DNA of 17,944 nucleotides from an uncultured bacterium (GTDB lineage Bacteria > Bacteroidota > Ignavibacteria > Kapaibacteriales > UBA4661), in NCBI GenBank assembly GCA_937899715.1, contig CALCNX010000013.1, positions 1-17,944 of the forward strand, in the 5' to 3' direction. The notes beneath the pieces are model-generated. The model searched no databases, was not told where the DNA came from, and was given only the letters and a program-made list of their open reading frames with translations. The position numbers were made by a program, and so were the translations under genes. Below are positions 17,901 to 17,944 of this stretch, in pieces. Positions within the stretch are counted from its first letter, which is position 1. Every line of letters starts with the position of its first letter.

Positions 17901-17944
17901 ATTCCACAGCACAACAGCAGTATTCGCAAACAAGGAGATCGGAA
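8649..17944 (-). CDS. giant modular surface protein: TIG domains, 12 Ig-like repeats, T9SS sorting domain (N-terminus missing)
   Basis: The frame is open to the right edge and begins in the middle of a TIG domain; the first visible in-frame start-like codon is an internal TTG. Counting from that codon (17933), 3,094 residues are visible. Residues ~1-463 hold part of one and then four full TIG/IPT-like domains (for example TITSISPATTTATLG and VNGTFF). Residues 464-1701 hold twelve tandem ~103-residue repeats with the signature YRDRFGNLTD. Residues ~1702-3000 hold about nine or ten further, more divergent TIG-like domains (for example PTITQITPSP and TITISGNGF). The last ~95 residues are a T9SS type A sorting domain (LFPNAPNPFDGM, ILDPLGRKI, SGVYTAVL). 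The product is expected to be a long surface fibre or adhesin; its ligand is unknown. No cysteine occurs before the end of the repeat array, and eleven follow it. It is probably the first gene of the minus-strand group seen here. Confidence 0.9.
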   Translation of the reverse strand, partial: PISLFANTAVVLWNGQSLPTSVVNNTTLRALVPNTLTQDSSTVAVRVKNDAQATQGGGTSVDSLALTVFYPVPVLTGIAPDFTTAATLTRLTLTGTNFAPGSGVQLAATFLPAVMLQNATVVSTSELRVDIPASLLATRGTYSVRVISPPTASAQGGGQSAAKTLTAVNPAPVLTALLPNTTTASGKAWTLTLVGHSFTSTSQVRYNGVLQSLVNTAFLPNTQGDTLLVKLPAVPVNDTTFFLSVYNPPSTVNGQPSGGGESDTLRLVIGLPSPTITSISPATTTATLGDRIRAWTLTVNGTFFDNAAKVVVDGSPVYTEFVSTTRLRAVLPDSMQFYQARHTVQVKNTPTLTSNIVSLTVQNPAPVLTTIAPTSILAGRDTTLVFAGDRFAPNSTVRLTYGTTNTILTPSARDSVIGLTVNVPGALTRVKGAYTLRVSNPSLAVDTLLVGGGFSAAQTLTVNSGTAASVEYIALDTLLYAGDRLWFFTLRFRDAVGNLVDNDPVTLTYTNTDTASTNGASVTGTFQMTRTSLGNYRADTLRFPVAGVYALSVDTTQTGKLTVIGADRFTVLTRPAVRVEMTGLKETLSAGETQHVQTRYYDNQNNLTDNSVRPVIVTAPLAGGYRYVLGYTRLSTGVYDMETVRYTTSGNYTLSFTGIDTLNITGNGVPYNRRFTVQTVTAASVRFTNVNPLLTAGNAQNRFTAAFRDTFGNLTDALTTEQLIVQYSNSTTASVGDSIVSGTITLSRLSLGTYQADVAERFPVVGAYNLTVKGITSTSGTSAFRVQPAGDARVVMASVPDTLTAGDSLRSVTVTYYDANGNLTDNNLGEVILTHRTTPVFPARLAKTRLSAGVYALQSTQATIAGNYDLTVQGISAVNTSGNNRFVLVPASVSAVDFVVTTNAMTRTGAPVNLRATYRDRYGNLTDNAADVTLVNAEFASVATITMTRLSQGVFTGSIRLYAPGAYTVQVAGTSANITIGGTGSFALEPGPAVRADFQNVLPTLTAGANQSAFTVLLRDRRGSPTDVWTGAIAFDAPASGVTGTLSYDWDNGNPAMYGIITATPTAFTKSGSYTFSLNGGITQYVGTRTFAVASAPAQTAYILTTPANATITAGAAVSVRVRFTDSFGNLTPVTSSIALEQSGTTLATVQLAATGIKGEYTAVFRPATAGTLTLALNTPVVQPALMLAGTTAVTVLPTTDYRVELDGVKTQMIAGETQNPFTVTYRDRFGNLTDSTVGAVIVRLVGGTERDTLQMQRLAKGEYRAEALTVTKLGTYLITISGISAINIVGDSAFVVMPDVAAQAVFQSVPVAINVGGNLPAFTVRYRDRFDNPVDYEGTVGFTNSASPFVQAGLTPLNNKTIPVTRTALAVSTATLTPVSVAGDYTLTVQGLTTLTGTTAFTVRPLAAASAEIRNLQERLSAGDSLPPFIVLYRDKIGNVTDYNRNVVITRSGTTANQTVSMKRVAIGVSTASVATQLSAAGTYRLTVPGLTTVSGATTVVVTDTNAVSKVDFWGVTPVLTAGTTQASFSVYFRNAQDNLTDYAGTLRFRTADGATTGTIALTRQEQGIYTAEALTFTRSGTYNLTADGIGTTTGTKSFVVGADSVRFSAIFSGVTNASIIGRSVPPFTVKFLDKYGNLLPPLTSLLVRDADSVIVDTVRGTAQMNGTLRIDSLRFQQNGLFTIEALDVAIQQGQRTIEAYYGRPQIAKIEPPEIPIATLATLRISGENFLSNAQGYFRGIALESHFINDTTIDLILPESITYNAASDSIFIKNFTPIEILESDRKFITFNKNNGELQGFFDPTVKIDSKDDITITNVRIYLDKPRCYSLIKLRFKKTNSPNIACNSEIEYQYLPGPLDAPSLGKIIIPAQDLQTKFRCIGAGERSVTVVSSDDACFQGQSSFLVNVNNPYPQIDSVKVGNKWTKKENTVDIDLADRSNFTSSDLDLKLELKGSGFVFPSENAIITYTSPCSTDILDDEIAKLDDITGKNLTAYITGPRLSRLFYKASVRECILTMKLEHKFTGSNSSDDNTETLKFRVFNSNPQILSVANINGNYEFRSRPIVYTQTPEQRINIFGFNLGNVRVRLIDTVANKDTLIENSLYYKESDFLPIVNKSCESLSFILPDNLLANAKTYKIVLENRSNQAKISRENAYMFVVNRRPDISSISASTPPIQANYTIDTLIIRGSHFVSVEPKSIVKFNDSPLNNISSITPNEIRIMVPGILVKSGNNRISITNPGSNIIEFTNNLLTENSSRTIFGNFADSSTVFANGIVPTNAQLIKPQKVVFSANSDIYDTTFFARGINVYKESRLLYNGSFDSCSFNLTSQILNNVQKIHITREGIDTLRIANPYYLNTSSTTPNYYLSNPMLFRAYDAAQLPKVDSASPKQIRPSFGQRTYTLYGTRFDSQTLIRCTFFPISGSPTAADTIIIPQEFGQPSSSTQIPVSPPSSFVNREGILSFQALHPDTVGVKEYGRVNITNRYPVIESISVEYERKVETPRLLSPPAISYISEKSDSVYAGTGGENKSQRYFRIKGRNFLATAQYTRFFPLQNPRIIMNGQTLSLYDIFQWVQSDTDILFGYSTNIPIPDDRFITFAPGLFKFGIINEEGVQTESLFEKNILSPKPTIESVRKMPNKELIPNNQNATSGITLGYRDSIRVRIYSGGSEAPNAKNFVNGARVIVNGRPKKDGLETTFIENAAGDDKYSLEVSIPAIYLSAYNINSLVVSNPGTGTGDGGNSTPYYFKSSITYPTPTIEFVNPTKIPVGTTDTLITIRGQYFTPNTSVRVRRFDSLETDPLVGTYPVYSEENLPIIQLLDSTGLVVRLSAKWRSRIAVDSLLVCNPTAPGFSSSCAKALITIVAPPPTITQITPSPLEAYIPGEPSKADTITISGNGFDANTRVWWNDTLQLRIIGQSSTQTTAFVPDSLHKALGQVLISLKTPDSLSTQGFVTLAYPKTEVYNILPNPIELPDLPAMIAYKEGGNLTAANGQRSEFPVYAGLPTSVQLFPNAPNPFDGMTSIEYAVPDDATLGIEILDPLGRKIADLVPPKLYKAGFYTVQWNAGHQTASGVYTAVLQSTDTKGKLTRKTLRMTLIR
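12834..16544 (-). repeat. array of twelve ~309-base coding repeats (Ig-like, YRDRFGNLTD signature)
   Basis: Twelve consecutive units of about 100-108 residues. Each begins with a 'xAxxVxFxxVxPxLTAG'-like strand, then the signature, then 'TRLSxGVYxA' and 'AGxYxLTVxGI', and ends with 'FxV'. Signature variants in order from the N-terminus are FRDAVGNLVD, YYDNQNNLTD, FRDTFGNLTD, YYDANGNLTD, YRDRYGNLTD, LRDRRGSPTD, FTDSFGNLTP, YRDRFGNLTD, YRDRFDNPVD, YRDKIGNVTD, FRNAQDNLTD and FLDKYGNLLP. The pattern resembles invasin/filamin-type Ig-like domains. The copies are diverged at DNA level, so the array is old or diversifying rather than freshly duplicated. Confidence 0.85.

Overview
The window looks like DNA from a member of the Bacteroidota/Chlorobi (FCB) group. 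Two of its secreted proteins end in C-terminal domains that resemble type IX secretion (T9SS) sorting signals. The secreted genes start without Shine-Dalgarno sequences, which is common in that group. Giant cell-surface proteins built from TIG/IPT and other Ig-like repeats occur in its less-studied lineages such as Ignavibacteria and Kapabacteria. The exact lineage cannot be fixed from the sequence alone. A plasmid, megaplasmid or integrated element is possible because of the parAB pair, but no replication gene is recognisable.

Left part (1-2821, plus strand): the 3' end of a G+C-richer gene for an unrecognised charged cytosolic protein runs in from the left edge. A nested inverted repeat covers its stop codon. 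A 198-base spacer follows, with two tiny ORFs, a hairpin and a strong ribosome binding site. Then comes a translationally coupled parA-parB pair (ParA start at 1269, ParB GTG start at 2018) in A+T-rich DNA.

Right part (2833-17944, minus strand, convergent with parB): five co-directional genes for exported proteins. In transcription order they are: (1) a surface protein of more than 3,090 residues whose 5' end lies beyond the window, made of TIG-like domains, twelve tandem ~103-residue Ig-like repeats, more TIG-like domains and a T9SS sorting domain; (2) a 421-residue exported protein with one TIG-like N-terminal domain; (3) a 347-residue exported protein of unknown function; (4) a 255-residue exported matrixin-like metalloprotease with an altered zinc motif; (5) an 808-residue protein with about twelve Asp-box (BNR) motifs and a T9SS sorting domain. 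Gaps between genes are 44, 12, 194 and 61 bases, so genes 1-3 could be one transcript, and 4-5 a second one or the same one.

The strongest unusual signals are as follows. The giant gene is split into a G+C-rich, cysteine-free half holding the repeat array and an A+T-rich half holding all its cysteines, with the switch at the end of the array. The metalloprotease has two extra residues before its presumed third zinc ligand. A nested inverted repeat sits in front of parAB. I see no tRNA, rRNA, CRISPR array or transposase. The only gene-free stretches are 1071-1268, 6089-6282 and very short gaps.
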